Numbered from the stretch's first letter, positions 33,356 to 43,496 are shown. The stretch is DNA of 43,756 nucleotides from an uncultured Lachnospiraceae bacterium (GCA_947623805.1 CANQHZ010000024.1:1-43756), one strand, 5' to 3'. Notes: generated from the letters alone by a model not told the origin. Program-made: numbers and translations.

Positions 33356-33583
33356 TTACTCGTACTTTCCATAAGCTTCCAAATAATCTACGATATCTTT
33401 GACACATACAAATTTCGTAATATCTCGATCTGCGATCTCAATGCCAAAGACATCTTCAAACTCGCTAACAATCTCAACAACGTCAAAGGATGACAAACCA
33501 AGGTCAGCCTCTAAAATGGACTGCTCATTAATATCCGTAATTCCCGTATATTGTTCTAAAATTGACTTTATCTGCTCAAACAT
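33356..33583 (-). CDS. Free acyl/peptidyl carrier protein
   Basis: 75-residue four-helix carrier protein. The phosphopantetheine Ser lies in ADLGLSSFDVVEIVSEFED (near residue 36), with acidic helix II as usual for ACPs. Its ATG overlaps the NRPS stop by 8 nt (ATGTTTGA), with GGAGG in the NRPS 3' end, so it is translationally coupled to the NRPS. It is likely to carry the starter acyl or aminoacyl unit to the first condensation domain. Either the FadD-like enzyme (40907-42460) or the DltA-like enzyme could load it. No phosphopantetheinyl transferase is in this window. Confidence 0.92.
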   Translation of the reverse strand: MFEQIKSILEQYTGITDINEQSILEADLGLSSFDVVEIVSEFEDVFGIEIADRDITKFVCVKDIVDYLEAYGKYE

Positions 33584-36500
33584 TTTCTTTTATCCTCCAA
33601 TATCCAATTTTTTCAAAATATGCTGTGTACTTGCGCAGGTACTCTAACCCTATTTCGCCCCAGGTAAATCCTAGCCGCCGTAAATATTCTTCAGTAAATC
33701 GGTTTTCAATACGAATGTTACTGTCATAATTAAGACGGTCATGTTCGTCCAAGTCATTAATAAATAATTCAAGAATGTGTTCCATCCCAGCCTGCCTTGC
33801 AGTTCCACGAAGAGCAGAAGCAAACTCTTTTCCAGAAACAACTTGAATGGGATATCCCAACTCGGAAAAATACTTTATAAGTATGTTTAAATACACTACC
33901 TTTGTACTGTTAATGTGAAACACAGTGCGATTCTGATCAAAGTGCCGTGCCAAGAGCATAATAGCTTTTGCCGCTTCGTCAATAGGAGTAAATTCCACAT
34001 ACATTCCATCTTCAATCAAATAATCAGGCAACATTCCCAGTTCGAGAACACCTTTAATTCGCTGTGCGGCAGCATTAGTTTTATAGTTTATCTGAAAGAC
34101 GCCATCACTGGCACGATTAGTCAAGTTTCCCATACGCATAATACAAGCCTGCACTCCATCCCTGACTGACTCCAACACCAGCTTTTCCGCCTCAAATTTA
34201 CTTCTGGCATAGACATTTTCCAATGGCTGACCTATATATAAACTGTCTTCGTAAAAATGTTTTTCTGTATCACTTACATAGCCATCAAAAACGTCAATGT
34301 TTCCATTACCAGACACGCTTATTGTAGAAATATGAATCAGCCTTACTCCACTGTGCTTACAAAAATCTACTATCCGTCTTGTGGTGTCCACATTTACATC
34401 ATAGAAATACTTATATGATCCATAATGCTTTACACTTGCAGCAGCATTGATGACAGTGTTCGCGTTATCAAGCAGGACTTGGTAATCCCGAGCATTTAAA
34501 TCAAAATTGTCCTTTTGTAAATCTCCGCAGAAAGTCTGAATTCGCACACCCAACAGAGAAATATATTTTTCTCCAAAATAAAATTTCAGTAATTCTTTAA
34601 GACGTTTTTCGCTATCTGCTTGATTTTCCCCACGCACAAGACAATACGCTATACCCTTGTCGTTGTCCAAGTAATCCGCCAGAATATGTATGCCTAAATA
34701 CCCCGTCGCGCCTGCAAGTAAAATGTTTCCCACTTCTGTTCTGTCAGGAATATACTTTATTTCCGCACGGTTCTTAGCCAATACAGCGTTTACTGCCGTA
34801 AAGTCTGTTTCCTTATATGGGACAAGCGACTTATTATCCATTACTGTTGATGATTTTTGATTAGAATTTATCGGATTACTTCCCAATTCTATAAATTCAC
34901 TCAATTCTCGCACGGTAGGGTATTCAAAAATATTTTGAAGCGAAAAATAAATTTCCTCCGTATGTGCCTGCGCCAGAAACTCAATAGCCTTTAAACTGTC
35001 GCCTCCAAGATCAAAAAAGTTATCTTCCCTGCCAACTGGAGAATACTCAAGTACTTTTTCCATTAAAGCTGCCAAACGCCTTTCCAGCTCACTTGCTGGC
35101 GCGACAAACTCTTTGGCAAAAGAGATATCATGCAAATCAACCTCTGGCAACGCTTTACGATCAATTTTTCCGCTGGAAGTGAGTGGAAGCTTGTCCAGTC
35201 TGGTAAATATGTGAGGCATCATATACCGAGGGAGTTTGTTCCGAATGGCGGATTTAATTTCATCCAAAGTAACCAAATCACCAGACACATAGAATGCGCA
35301 GATAAGCTGCCGCCCTTTCTCGTCTTTGCGCACTGATACTACTGCCTGATTGACACCTTCTACACTGACAATTGCGTTTTCAATCTCGCCCAGCTCAATT
35401 CGCAGCCCACGGATTTTTACCTGAAAATCATTCCGCCCCACGTAAATGATATTACCATCTTTCCTCCAATATGCTAAATCACCTGTCTTGTAAAGCTTGC
35501 CTGAACCAAAAGGATTTTGCACAAACTTTTCATCAGTTAATTCAGGGCGATTAAGATATCCTGCCCCTACTCCGTCACCAGCAATGCATAATTCACCAGT
35601 AACACCGACTGGTACAAGGTGCATGTACTTGTCTACAATATAAATTTGAATATTGGCAATTGGACTGCCGATAGTAATATTTCCCGGCTCAACTACCATT
35701 GTAGTGACACAAATGGTGGCTTCAGACGGACCATAAAGATTAATCACCTCTGCTGTTTCATTTACACCACGAATTAAAGAAAGAAGTTCTTCCGGAAACA
35801 CCTCTCCTCCAACAATAAAACGCGTAACATTCTTCCAAACCTTCAGACGAATGCTCCCCCCTATATACTGCTTCAGCTTTGTTGGAGTGGCAAACATAAG
35901 CGTTTGCGGATGACTTTCTAACAATTTTTCCAAGCAAGATTGATTATATATTGCATCCTCATCTGCCAAAACAACAGGAATCCCACGAATTAAAGGAATT
36001 ATTGTCTCTAAAATGGAACAGTCAAATGTATAAATGGTAAAGGCACATGCCGAGCTAATGTCGCGATACCAATTTGCATTAGCTTCGGAGAAATTTAATA
36101 TCCCACTATGCGTCAATGTACTGAGCTTTGGTGTTCCTGTAGAACCCGATGTTGGAATCACGCAATAAAGATTTTCTCCCATAATCGAATGGATTATCGG
36201 TTCTTTTGACAGTAATGCTGTAAGATTTTCTCCCACAATAAAATACTTCGCATTACTTTCCCGCAGTAATGCATCCTTGCGTTGTTGCGGGTAATCCGGA
36301 TCTATTGGAAGATAAGCCGCCCCTGTTTTGAGTATCCCAAACATAGTTGCAATCAGGTGGCTATCCCTCGGCAGGGCAAAACCTACAATATCTCCAGGCT
36401 TCACACCTTTCTCTATTAAACCATTAGCAATGCAATTTGCCTCATCATTCAGCTCTTGGTATGACAAGCTACGATCACAAGCAATAATCGCCGTCTTGTA

Positions 36501-39500
36501 AGGATTTTTTCTCACTTGTTCCTCAAAAATCTGGTGGACATATTTGTCTTTGGGATAATCAACAACACTATCATTGAAATCTATCAACAACATGTGGCGT
36601 TCCGCCTCACTAATGACAGAAAGCTCATAAATTACCTTTCCCTCATCCAACATTTGAGAAAGCAGTAACTTATATCCTTCTATAAATCGCTGAATGGTTG
36701 TTTCATTGAAAAGCGCGGTACAATACTCAATCATCAGTACTACATCGTTTTTGCGCGGCATTATGTTTAAAGTAAAGTCATATTTTGATGTGGCTATTGG
36801 AATTTGAAGCAGCTCTACTGGCGCATCTTCAAAAACCGTCTCTGTCATTTCTTGATTTTGATACGCGAACATTACATCAAATAGCGGATTGTGATTTTCT
36901 GCTGAAATACCAAGTTTTTGTACTAATTCTCCATAAGGGTAACGCTGATGGCTAAGAGCATCCCTTGAAACAATTTTTACTTCTGACAAAAATTGCCCAA
37001 CCGTCTTTTTACCTTCCGGATACGCACGCAGCGCCAGAGTGTTGACAAACATTCCAAGAGCATTTATAAATTTCCCGTTCCTGCCGCTCGCAGGAGTACC
37101 GACTACGATGTCTTCATTCCCGCTAAATTTAGAAAGCAGGATATAGAACGCAGCTAAGTAGTATGCAAACGGTGTGATGCCCAGTTTTCGGCTCTGTCCG
37201 CAAATTCTCTTATGCAGTTCAATGGAAATATCATGATATATTGCCGCACCTTCATAGCTCTGATTTGTCGGTCTTGGATAGTCAGTATTCAACTCCAGTA
37301 CAGGTGGTTTTTCCTTATACATGTTAAGCCAATAATCTTCATCCTCCAGATTATCATGCTCATTCATTGCGAATTCACGATATTGCACAGCGCGGTCTTC
37401 CAACTCACGCCCCATATAAAATTCGTTCAGTTCTCGAAGAAATACAGACAATGAGCCGCCATCGGCAATTATATGGTGCATATCCAACAGGACAGTATTT
37501 TCAAAATAACCTATCCGCAATAATGGCGCAATTTCCAAATTAAATGGACGGATAAAAGCGGAAATATCGTTGCTGGAAAGCTTCTCTATACGGCATCTGG
37601 CGTTATCTTCCCCAACCTGCATAATGGTTCCGTCACGATTCTCAAAATGAGTGCGGAGAATTTCGTAACGGGACACAAGCTTGTCTACGGCATTCTGCAG
37701 CCTTGTGGGATCCAGCTTGCTGACTTTGAATGCACAAGGTATATTATATGTTGTGCCTCCGCTCATACTCTGAGCAATATACACTCGCATTTGCGCCTGA
37801 GTAGCAGGAATATCCCCTTGGATAATTTCCTCCGCAGCCCGAACTTCCGCTAAATCCAGTTTGCCCGACAAAGCGCCTAGGGTTTCCGATTCAAAAATCG
37901 TCTTTACATCCGCAAAGTAGCCCTCTTTCTCTAAAGCGGCAGCTAATTCAATAGCTTTGAGCGAATCTCCCCCTAAGTCAAAGAAATTATCATGCATGCC
38001 TACCCGCTCTAATCCAAGTATATTGGCAACAGCGGCGGATACAATATTTTCTGCGTCCGTAGCAGGAGCAATGTATTCAACATCAGATACAGCAACAGAT
38101 AAATCCACATCAGGCAATGCGTTGCGGTCAGTCTTCCCGCTTGGCGTAGTCGGAAATGCGGTAAGCTTTGTGAATATGTGGGGCATCATATATCGTGGAA
38201 GTCTTTCACGAATGGCATCCTTGACTGCGTCCAATTTTACTGGAGCATCTTCCGTATAAAAAGCACAGATAAGCTGCCGCCCTGTATCATCCTTACGAAT
38301 CACCACCACAGCTTGACTAACCCCATCCACCATGGAAATGGCATTTTCAATCTCCCCAAGTTCAATCCGCAGTCCGCGGATTTTGACTTGAAAATCGTTT
38401 CTGCCTACATAGACGATGTTACCGTCTTCCTTCCAATAAGCCAAATCGCCAGTCTTATAAAACCTACCGGAGCCGAATGGATTTGGCACAAATTTCTCAG
38501 CAGTCAATTCAGGACGGTTGAGATAACCCACTCCGACACCATCCCCGGCAATACAGAGTTCGCCTGTCACGCCAATGGGAACAGGAGCCATATGCTTATC
38601 CATGATGTAAATTTGTGTGTTAGCAATAGGTTTGCCAATTGGAATGTATGAGGCATCCTCAATTTCAAAGGCGGTTGCAGCAACTGTTGTTTCTGTAGGA
38701 CCATACATATTCATGACTTTTGCAGCCAGATTTCTTTGTAATTCTAAAATAAATGTTTGAGATGGGGTTTCCCCGCCGCATACAATTGTTTTTAAATTAC
38801 TGACCCTTGATATCACTTCATCATTTAGAAGTAACGCCTTAACTTTTGTTGGCGGGGCTTGAATCATATCTACAGAGTAACTACATAGCAATTTAGCCAG
38901 CATAGAAGGTTGTTGTGTTTGCTCTTCATTCGCAAGAAGTATTTCCGAGCCGACTAAAAGTGGATACAGGCTCTCTGTTATAAAAATATCAAAACTAACA
39001 GAAGAAACGGATAAAATCTTCTTACAGCCAGCTATTGCATTAAGAGCATGAAAGCCATAAATATAGTTTATAGCATTTTTATGTGTAAGAAGTGTTCCTT
39101 TGGGCTTTCCTGTGCTGCCTGAAGTATAAATACAATAGCAAGAAATATCACTTGCCAAATCTAACTCTGGATTTTGAACATTGTTATTTTCCATAAGGCA
39201 GGCTATTTCCGCCTGTGTCACAAAAACTTTTGCGCTACTGTCCTCCAGCATATATTTAATACGCTCTTGGGGATAATCCATATCAATTGGCAGATAGGCG
39301 GCTCCAGCCTTGAGAATAGCGAACATAACCGGTATCAGGCAACTGTTCCGAGGCAAGGCAAAGGCTACGATGTCGCCTGGCTTTACGCCCCTCTCTATCA
39401 AACCGTGAGCAATTCGGTTAGCCTCGCTGTTCAACTCGCGATATGTCAAAGTACGGTCACAGGCAATGACCGCTGTTTTGTCTGCCATTCTCCCCACCTG

Positions 39501-40838
39501 TTCCTCAAATAGTGTGTGAACACACTTCCCCCGAGGATAATCGGCAGCAGTATCATTAAAGTCCACAAGAAGTTTCTGCTCTTCTTCAGCAGATAAAAGT
39601 TTCAATTCACCAATTTTTTTTGTATCACTCAAAATGGCGTCAGACAAAATATTAACAATATGAGAGTACACTCGCTGAATTTCCTGAGCGGTGAATTTAT
39701 CCGTACGATAGTCTATATGAACACGGAAAGTGCCGACTTTGTCTCGGTCATCAATGTGAACCTGCAGGCTCTCAGTCTGAATGCCACTATGATACCATGC
39801 AGTTTCAACTCCACTCTCGGCATCAGTGACAGTAGCATTCTGATAGCTCAATACTACATCATAAAGCTTCTCAATAAAGCCACACTCATGTCGAATTGCT
39901 GTCAGTATATCATTATAATGGAACTTCTGATGGCGAAACACAGATAAAACTTCTTCCTGCATAATTGCAAGATTTTCCGCAAAAGTACTATCATACCCAA
40001 TATGAACCAATATAGGCGCAGAATTGATGAACATCCCCATTGTATGTTTTTCGCGAAAACCGCCACGGTTGAGAATAGGGGTACCGATGTAAAACCATTC
40101 CGCATTATCCCTGATCCGACTGAAATAAACAGCAAATGCGGTAAGAAACAAAACAAATGGAGATGTATTGTGTTCCTTTGCATAAGTACGGATTAGAGCC
40201 GCATTTTCTATATCAATACAGAATGTTGCCCGGCTGGCAATATAAGAATCACCCGATTTTTCAGAGATATATGTAGGCTCCGGGCATTGTTTAAACTGCT
40301 CCAAGAAAAACATTCTATCCTTCTCCCAGCGCCTGCTATGAGCATAATCCTTTTCACCTTCTATATATTCTGAATACGGAAACGCAGTCGGTTCTTTCCC
40401 GGATATCAGGGCGCAGAGCTGAGAGGCAATCAACGTAAGCGACCAAGCATCTCCCACTATATGATGACACTTGACCAGGAGACCGCACTGATCAGGCAAA
40501 AGGATAATTTGAATTTCGCACAGCGGACCACTAATGAAAACTGGCGTTTTGGCATATTCCTCAGCATAAATAGTGAGGGCATTCTTATTTTCAAAACGCA
40601 GGATATTTACGGGCTGAGGTTGAAAGTCTACAATTTCCTGCCTGATTTGACCATCCTGTTCAAACATGCGGATACGCAATGCTTCATTGCGGCGAAAAAT
40701 TTCATGGACAGCATGAGTAAGCTCATCTGCACTATGCAGTCCATTCAAAAGCACACTGCCACATATTACAGCTACCGCGCCGCCTGCATATTTCTCAGTC
40801 TCATAGATTAGTTTTTGTGAATTTGATAATTGCAACAT
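33576..40838 (-). CDS. Nonribosomal peptide synthetase, C-A-T-C-A-T-R
   Basis: Two-module NRPS of about 2420 residues. C1 (1-430, active site CHHIVGDAWS near 125). A1 (A3 TSGSTGKPKG near 570; A5 MNMYGPTETT). T1 (FFDLGGDSLKAIE near 955). C2 (MHHIIADGGS near 1120). A2 (A3 TSGSTGTPKL near 1563, Leu for the usual last Gly; A5 INLYGPSEAT). T2 (FFDLGGDSLKAIE near 1946). Terminal reductase (NADPH loop LLAGATGYLG near 2046; catalytic Tyr/Lys in VYARSKFEAEK near 2215). There is no epimerase or thioesterase. Manual pocket readings are D-I-T-Q-V-G-M-V-A-K (A1) and D-C-L-F-I-G-L-I-C-K (A2); substrates are not assignable with confidence. An N-terminal C domain implies an acylated N-terminus; the R domain implies release as an aldehyde. 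Start 40838, with AGGAG 8 nt upstream. Confidence 0.95.
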   Translation of the reverse strand: MLQLSNSQKLIYETEKYAGGAVAVICGSVLLNGLHSADELTHAVHEIFRRNEALRIRMFEQDGQIRQEIVDFQPQPVNILRFENKNALTIYAEEYAKTPVFISGPLCEIQIILLPDQCGLLVKCHHIVGDAWSLTLIASQLCALISGKEPTAFPYSEYIEGEKDYAHSRRWEKDRMFFLEQFKQCPEPTYISEKSGDSYIASRATFCIDIENAALIRTYAKEHNTSPFVLFLTAFAVYFSRIRDNAEWFYIGTPILNRGGFREKHTMGMFINSAPILVHIGYDSTFAENLAIMQEEVLSVFRHQKFHYNDILTAIRHECGFIEKLYDVVLSYQNATVTDAESGVETAWYHSGIQTESLQVHIDDRDKVGTFRVHIDYRTDKFTAQEIQRVYSHIVNILSDAILSDTKKIGELKLLSAEEEQKLLVDFNDTAADYPRGKCVHTLFEEQVGRMADKTAVIACDRTLTYRELNSEANRIAHGLIERGVKPGDIVAFALPRNSCLIPVMFAILKAGAAYLPIDMDYPQERIKYMLEDSSAKVFVTQAEIACLMENNNVQNPELDLASDISCYCIYTSGSTGKPKGTLLTHKNAINYIYGFHALNAIAGCKKILSVSSVSFDIFITESLYPLLVGSEILLANEEQTQQPSMLAKLLCSYSVDMIQAPPTKVKALLLNDEVISRVSNLKTIVCGGETPSQTFILELQRNLAAKVMNMYGPTETTVAATAFEIEDASYIPIGKPIANTQIYIMDKHMAPVPIGVTGELCIAGDGVGVGYLNRPELTAEKFVPNPFGSGRFYKTGDLAYWKEDGNIVYVGRNDFQVKIRGLRIELGEIENAISMVDGVSQAVVVIRKDDTGRQLICAFYTEDAPVKLDAVKDAIRERLPRYMMPHIFTKLTAFPTTPSGKTDRNALPDVDLSVAVSDVEYIAPATDAENIVSAAVANILGLERVGMHDNFFDLGGDSLKAIELAAALEKEGYFADVKTIFESETLGALSGKLDLAEVRAAEEIIQGDIPATQAQMRVYIAQSMSGGTTYNIPCAFKVSKLDPTRLQNAVDKLVSRYEILRTHFENRDGTIMQVGEDNARCRIEKLSSNDISAFIRPFNLEIAPLLRIGYFENTVLLDMHHIIADGGSLSVFLRELNEFYMGRELEDRAVQYREFAMNEHDNLEDEDYWLNMYKEKPPVLELNTDYPRPTNQSYEGAAIYHDISIELHKRICGQSRKLGITPFAYYLAAFYILLSKFSGNEDIVVGTPASGRNGKFINALGMFVNTLALRAYPEGKKTVGQFLSEVKIVSRDALSHQRYPYGELVQKLGISAENHNPLFDVMFAYQNQEMTETVFEDAPVELLQIPIATSKYDFTLNIMPRKNDVVLMIEYCTALFNETTIQRFIEGYKLLLSQMLDEGKVIYELSVISEAERHMLLIDFNDSVVDYPKDKYVHQIFEEQVRKNPYKTAIIACDRSLSYQELNDEANCIANGLIEKGVKPGDIVGFALPRDSHLIATMFGILKTGAAYLPIDPDYPQQRKDALLRESNAKYFIVGENLTALLSKEPIIHSIMGENLYCVIPTSGSTGTPKLSTLTHSGILNFSEANANWYRDISSACAFTIYTFDCSILETIIPLIRGIPVVLADEDAIYNQSCLEKLLESHPQTLMFATPTKLKQYIGGSIRLKVWKNVTRFIVGGEVFPEELLSLIRGVNETAEVINLYGPSEATICVTTMVVEPGNITIGSPIANIQIYIVDKYMHLVPVGVTGELCIAGDGVGAGYLNRPELTDEKFVQNPFGSGKLYKTGDLAYWRKDGNIIYVGRNDFQVKIRGLRIELGEIENAIVSVEGVNQAVVSVRKDEKGRQLICAFYVSGDLVTLDEIKSAIRNKLPRYMMPHIFTRLDKLPLTSSGKIDRKALPEVDLHDISFAKEFVAPASELERRLAALMEKVLEYSPVGREDNFFDLGGDSLKAIEFLAQAHTEEIYFSLQNIFEYPTVRELSEFIELGSNPINSNQKSSTVMDNKSLVPYKETDFTAVNAVLAKNRAEIKYIPDRTEVGNILLAGATGYLGIHILADYLDNDKGIAYCLVRGENQADSEKRLKELLKFYFGEKYISLLGVRIQTFCGDLQKDNFDLNARDYQVLLDNANTVINAAASVKHYGSYKYFYDVNVDTTRRIVDFCKHSGVRLIHISTISVSGNGNIDVFDGYVSDTEKHFYEDSLYIGQPLENVYARSKFEAEKLVLESVRDGVQACIMRMGNLTNRASDGVFQINYKTNAAAQRIKGVLELGMLPDYLIEDGMYVEFTPIDEAAKAIMLLARHFDQNRTVFHINSTKVVYLNILIKYFSELGYPIQVVSGKEFASALRGTARQAGMEHILELFINDLDEHDRLNYDSNIRIENRFTEEYLRRLGFTWGEIGLEYLRKYTAYFEKIGYWRIKENV

Positions 40839-40906
40839 TCGACCGTCTCCTAAGATTGGCATTAAACTGTGAATATCTGTCTTTTTTCAATCTTTATGCC
40901 ATATTT

Positions 40907-42460
40907 TTATTTTCTTTTTATTTTCTTTGTTGTAGTCTTCTCAAATGGCGTGTCACGAAATAACACACGCTGTATATGCTGATAAGATGGCAGGCTCTTG
41001 TTAAGTACCATGACGCTTTCCCGAACGCCTTCCTGTTGTTCTGCGTAAATTTCTGCTACCAGGACACCATCTTTTTCTGACACAACTACTTCCAATATAT
41101 TGGGAAGTGCCAACAGTTTGTTCTCCAGCTCCTCTGGAGAGACATTTTTGCCGTTGCTTAGAATGATAAGGTTTTTCTTTCGGCCAGTAATATAAATAAA
41201 GCCGTCATCGTCTATGTATCCTAAATCACCGGTATGAAACCAGTTATCAGACATAACTTCCTTTGTAGCGCCGTCATCCTGATAATATCCCAACATAACA
41301 TTATCACCCTGAACACAGATCTCTCCATCTATAATCCTGACTTCGTTACATGGAATCGCCAGTCCAATACTGCCAGAGCGAATATATCTGTTGCGGTTGA
41401 CCGCCACCACAGGAGCACACTCAGTAATCCCATAACCATTTAAAATCAGAATACCGATATCATCCATACCGTCGATGTATTCCTGACGAATGGCAGCTCC
41501 ACCTGAAATAAGTAAATCAAGATTCCCCCCAAAGTTGTCCAATATGGATTTGAACAGCTTACGGCGCAAATCAATTCCGAACTTTCGGAGGAAATTGCTA
41601 ATGCTTATCATTCGCCGCAGGAGCTTGTCTTTCCCCTGGTCTTTTGCAGTTTTCCATATGGTTTTGTACATCGTCTCCACATACAGAGGGACAAGACACA
41701 TATTTTGTGGGCGAAAGTTCTTCATATCGCCTTGGAAAGTACGCAGGCTGCGATTAATCCAAATAGGAACATGGTAGACCAGCATAACCAATACCCCTGC
41801 GGTAAGGGAAAATGTGTGGTGGAGCGGAAGTGTCAAAAGGGATGAGCCTGAAAAGGTAACATTCTGGCAGGAAGAAATAGCATCCACCATAAGCGCCTTT
41901 TGTGACAGCATAACTCCTTTGGGTTTTCCGGTTGTGCCGGATGTAAATATGATTGCACACATTGCTGATTCGTCTGTCTGAATGTCAACAGAACCGCCAT
42001 CCGCCAAAATCGTTGAAAAAGTATTCAGCGAAAGGATATGCCGTACCACCCCTCCTTGACTTATATGCTTGGCAGTATCGGCATAATTCTCCGCATATAC
42101 AAGAACATCCACTCCGGCAAACTCCAAAAGCTGAATAATGTCCTCATCAGATAGCTCCTTGTCAATGGGAACAATGATATTATCGCTCAAAACAGTGGCA
42201 AAATAGGTAAGAATCCACTCATAACTATTTTCACCCAGCACGGCAATCTTAACGCGCTGAAAGCCTTGTCGTCTGAGATAGGCCGAAAGAGCTTCTATGT
42301 CATGTTTGAATTGGGTATATGTTATGCTGACCACTTCATCACCGCGCTGAAACTGAAACGCAAGCTGAGCAGGAAATTCCTTAGCATTTCGGTCTATCAG
42401 TTGACGTAAGGATGTCAATTTCGGCTGAGGGTAATGAGGGTAAGAATGTTTCGTAGACAT
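40907..42460 (-). CDS. FadD-like acyl-activating enzyme
   Basis: About 517-residue ANL enzyme of the long-chain acyl-CoA/acyl-ACP ligase type: IIFTSGTTGKPKGVMLS, LPLHHTFSL, LLISGGAAIRQEYIDG, NGYGITECAPVVA, WFHTGDLGYIDDDG and GRKKNLIILSNGKNVSPEELE. The C-terminus ends at KTTTKKIKRK with the catalytic Lys region, so it is complete. It should activate a fatty or carboxylic acid as acyl-AMP and pass it to CoA or to the free ACP, giving the starter for C1 of the NRPS 70 bp downstream. The start is the ATG at 42460 with AAGGAG about 10 nt upstream; the open frame starts at a TTG at 42469. Confidence 0.9.
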   Translation of the reverse strand: MSTKHSYPHYPQPKLTSLRQLIDRNAKEFPAQLAFQFQRGDEVVSITYTQFKHDIEALSAYLRRQGFQRVKIAVLGENSYEWILTYFATVLSDNIIVPIDKELSDEDIIQLLEFAGVDVLVYAENYADTAKHISQGGVVRHILSLNTFSTILADGGSVDIQTDESAMCAIIFTSGTTGKPKGVMLSQKALMVDAISSCQNVTFSGSSLLTLPLHHTFSLTAGVLVMLVYHVPIWINRSLRTFQGDMKNFRPQNMCLVPLYVETMYKTIWKTAKDQGKDKLLRRMISISNFLRKFGIDLRRKLFKSILDNFGGNLDLLISGGAAIRQEYIDGMDDIGILILNGYGITECAPVVAVNRNRYIRSGSIGLAIPCNEVRIIDGEICVQGDNVMLGYYQDDGATKEVMSDNWFHTGDLGYIDDDGFIYITGRKKNLIILSNGKNVSPEELENKLLALPNILEVVVSEKDGVLVAEIYAEQQEGVRESVMVLNKSLPSYQHIQRVLFRDTPFEKTTTKKIKRK

Positions 42461-42524
42461 CTTTTTCAATCTCCTTTATCCTACATAATAATAAAAAAGG
42501 TTTACAGTATGCTCTTTTTATTTC

Positions 42525-43403
42525 TTATTTCTCTTGCATTTTTGTTTTCTTTATCCTTCTCTTTGCCAGATAGCTTAAAAACAGTAAAAAGAATAAAGAT
42601 ATATAACCAAGTCCTGCTGTCATATCTGTTGCTTCTGTTCTTGGGATAGTGCTGATTATTGAGATAACTGCTAAAAATGTACTTATTGTTAGACTGTTTC
42701 TGAAAATAACATAATATTTAGCATTATCCAAACATTTGTAATAAGGTATTGTTCTTCGCTTTATAGGACAAATGTCTAAAGGCAGTCCAAATATGTTTGC
42801 AATGATAACAAAGTGTAATAAAATACCGACAATTAACCAAATTTGCGTTATATGGAATATTACCCCAATAAGCGCTACCAATGACTTATCTTCAATAAAG
42901 TTTGTGTTCCCATACCATATGTATTCCATTCCATAATAATAAGGATAAAGCTGTTCTGGAAATGCCAAATATATTACCGCAACAATTATCCATAATATCG
43001 CCACTAATATCAAAAAAAATGAAATAATATAAATTCCGATTGAATGAGACGAAAACCTATGAAGCTTTTTGTCTTGGGATGGCAAAACCATCTGAGGATT
43101 ATACGCTAATTTAACAAAATGAATAGTAATATATGTAAGTCCAGCTATCAATATAGCAGCAAGCCACCTTCCTGCAAACAGTTCTATCAGACAAATAATA
43201 GCGGTCAACGAAATCAAGAGAATGTTTTCCTCTTTATAAGGTTTTAGAAGCATCAAAAGATGTACTGCGGTCATTAAAAAGAACACTAACTTATAAAAAA
43301 ATCCATGTACACTAACTAAAAAAAGAAGGTTAATTGCAATGTTGATAATTAGCCATATGCGGCATCCTTTTGTATAAGAGTGTAAAGGTGGTGTTAATTT
43401 CAT
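42525..43403 (-). CDS. Polytopic membrane protein, unknown function
   Basis: 292 residues with about seven hydrophobic segments (roughly 15-33, 35-52, 60-100 as two, 122-150, 180-205, 235-255, 265-282) and a Lys/Arg-rich C-terminus (AKRRIKKTKMQEK). No family recognised and no transporter signature, so export of the peptide product is only a guess. It is the first gene of the presumed NRPS-lipase transcription unit (55 bp to the stop of the next gene up to its own end), with AAGGAG before the ATG at 43403, and lies downstream of the promoter at 43561-43589. Confidence 0.8.
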   Translation of the reverse strand: MKLTPPLHSYTKGCRIWLIINIAINLLFLVSVHGFFYKLVFFLMTAVHLLMLLKPYKEENILLISLTAIICLIELFAGRWLAAILIAGLTYITIHFVKLAYNPQMVLPSQDKKLHRFSSHSIGIYIISFFLILVAILWIIVAVIYLAFPEQLYPYYYGMEYIWYGNTNFIEDKSLVALIGVIFHITQIWLIVGILLHFVIIANIFGLPLDICPIKRRTIPYYKCLDNAKYYVIFRNSLTISTFLAVISIISTIPRTEATDMTAGLGYISLFFLLFLSYLAKRRIKKTKMQEK

Positions 43404-43496
43404 AATTATATCTCCTTGTATTAATAAGTTTTAGGCAAACCTTTTTGCCATTTTGGAGGAATGGTAAACCCTCTTGAAATTTCTTTTGTAGTTTTA

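Noticed and set aside
33576-40838. A thioesterase or an epimerase in the NRPS
   Set aside because: The C-terminus has GATGYLG and Y-x-x-x-K of a reductase, with no GxSxG hydrolase; the two HHxxxD motifs belong to the two condensation domains only.
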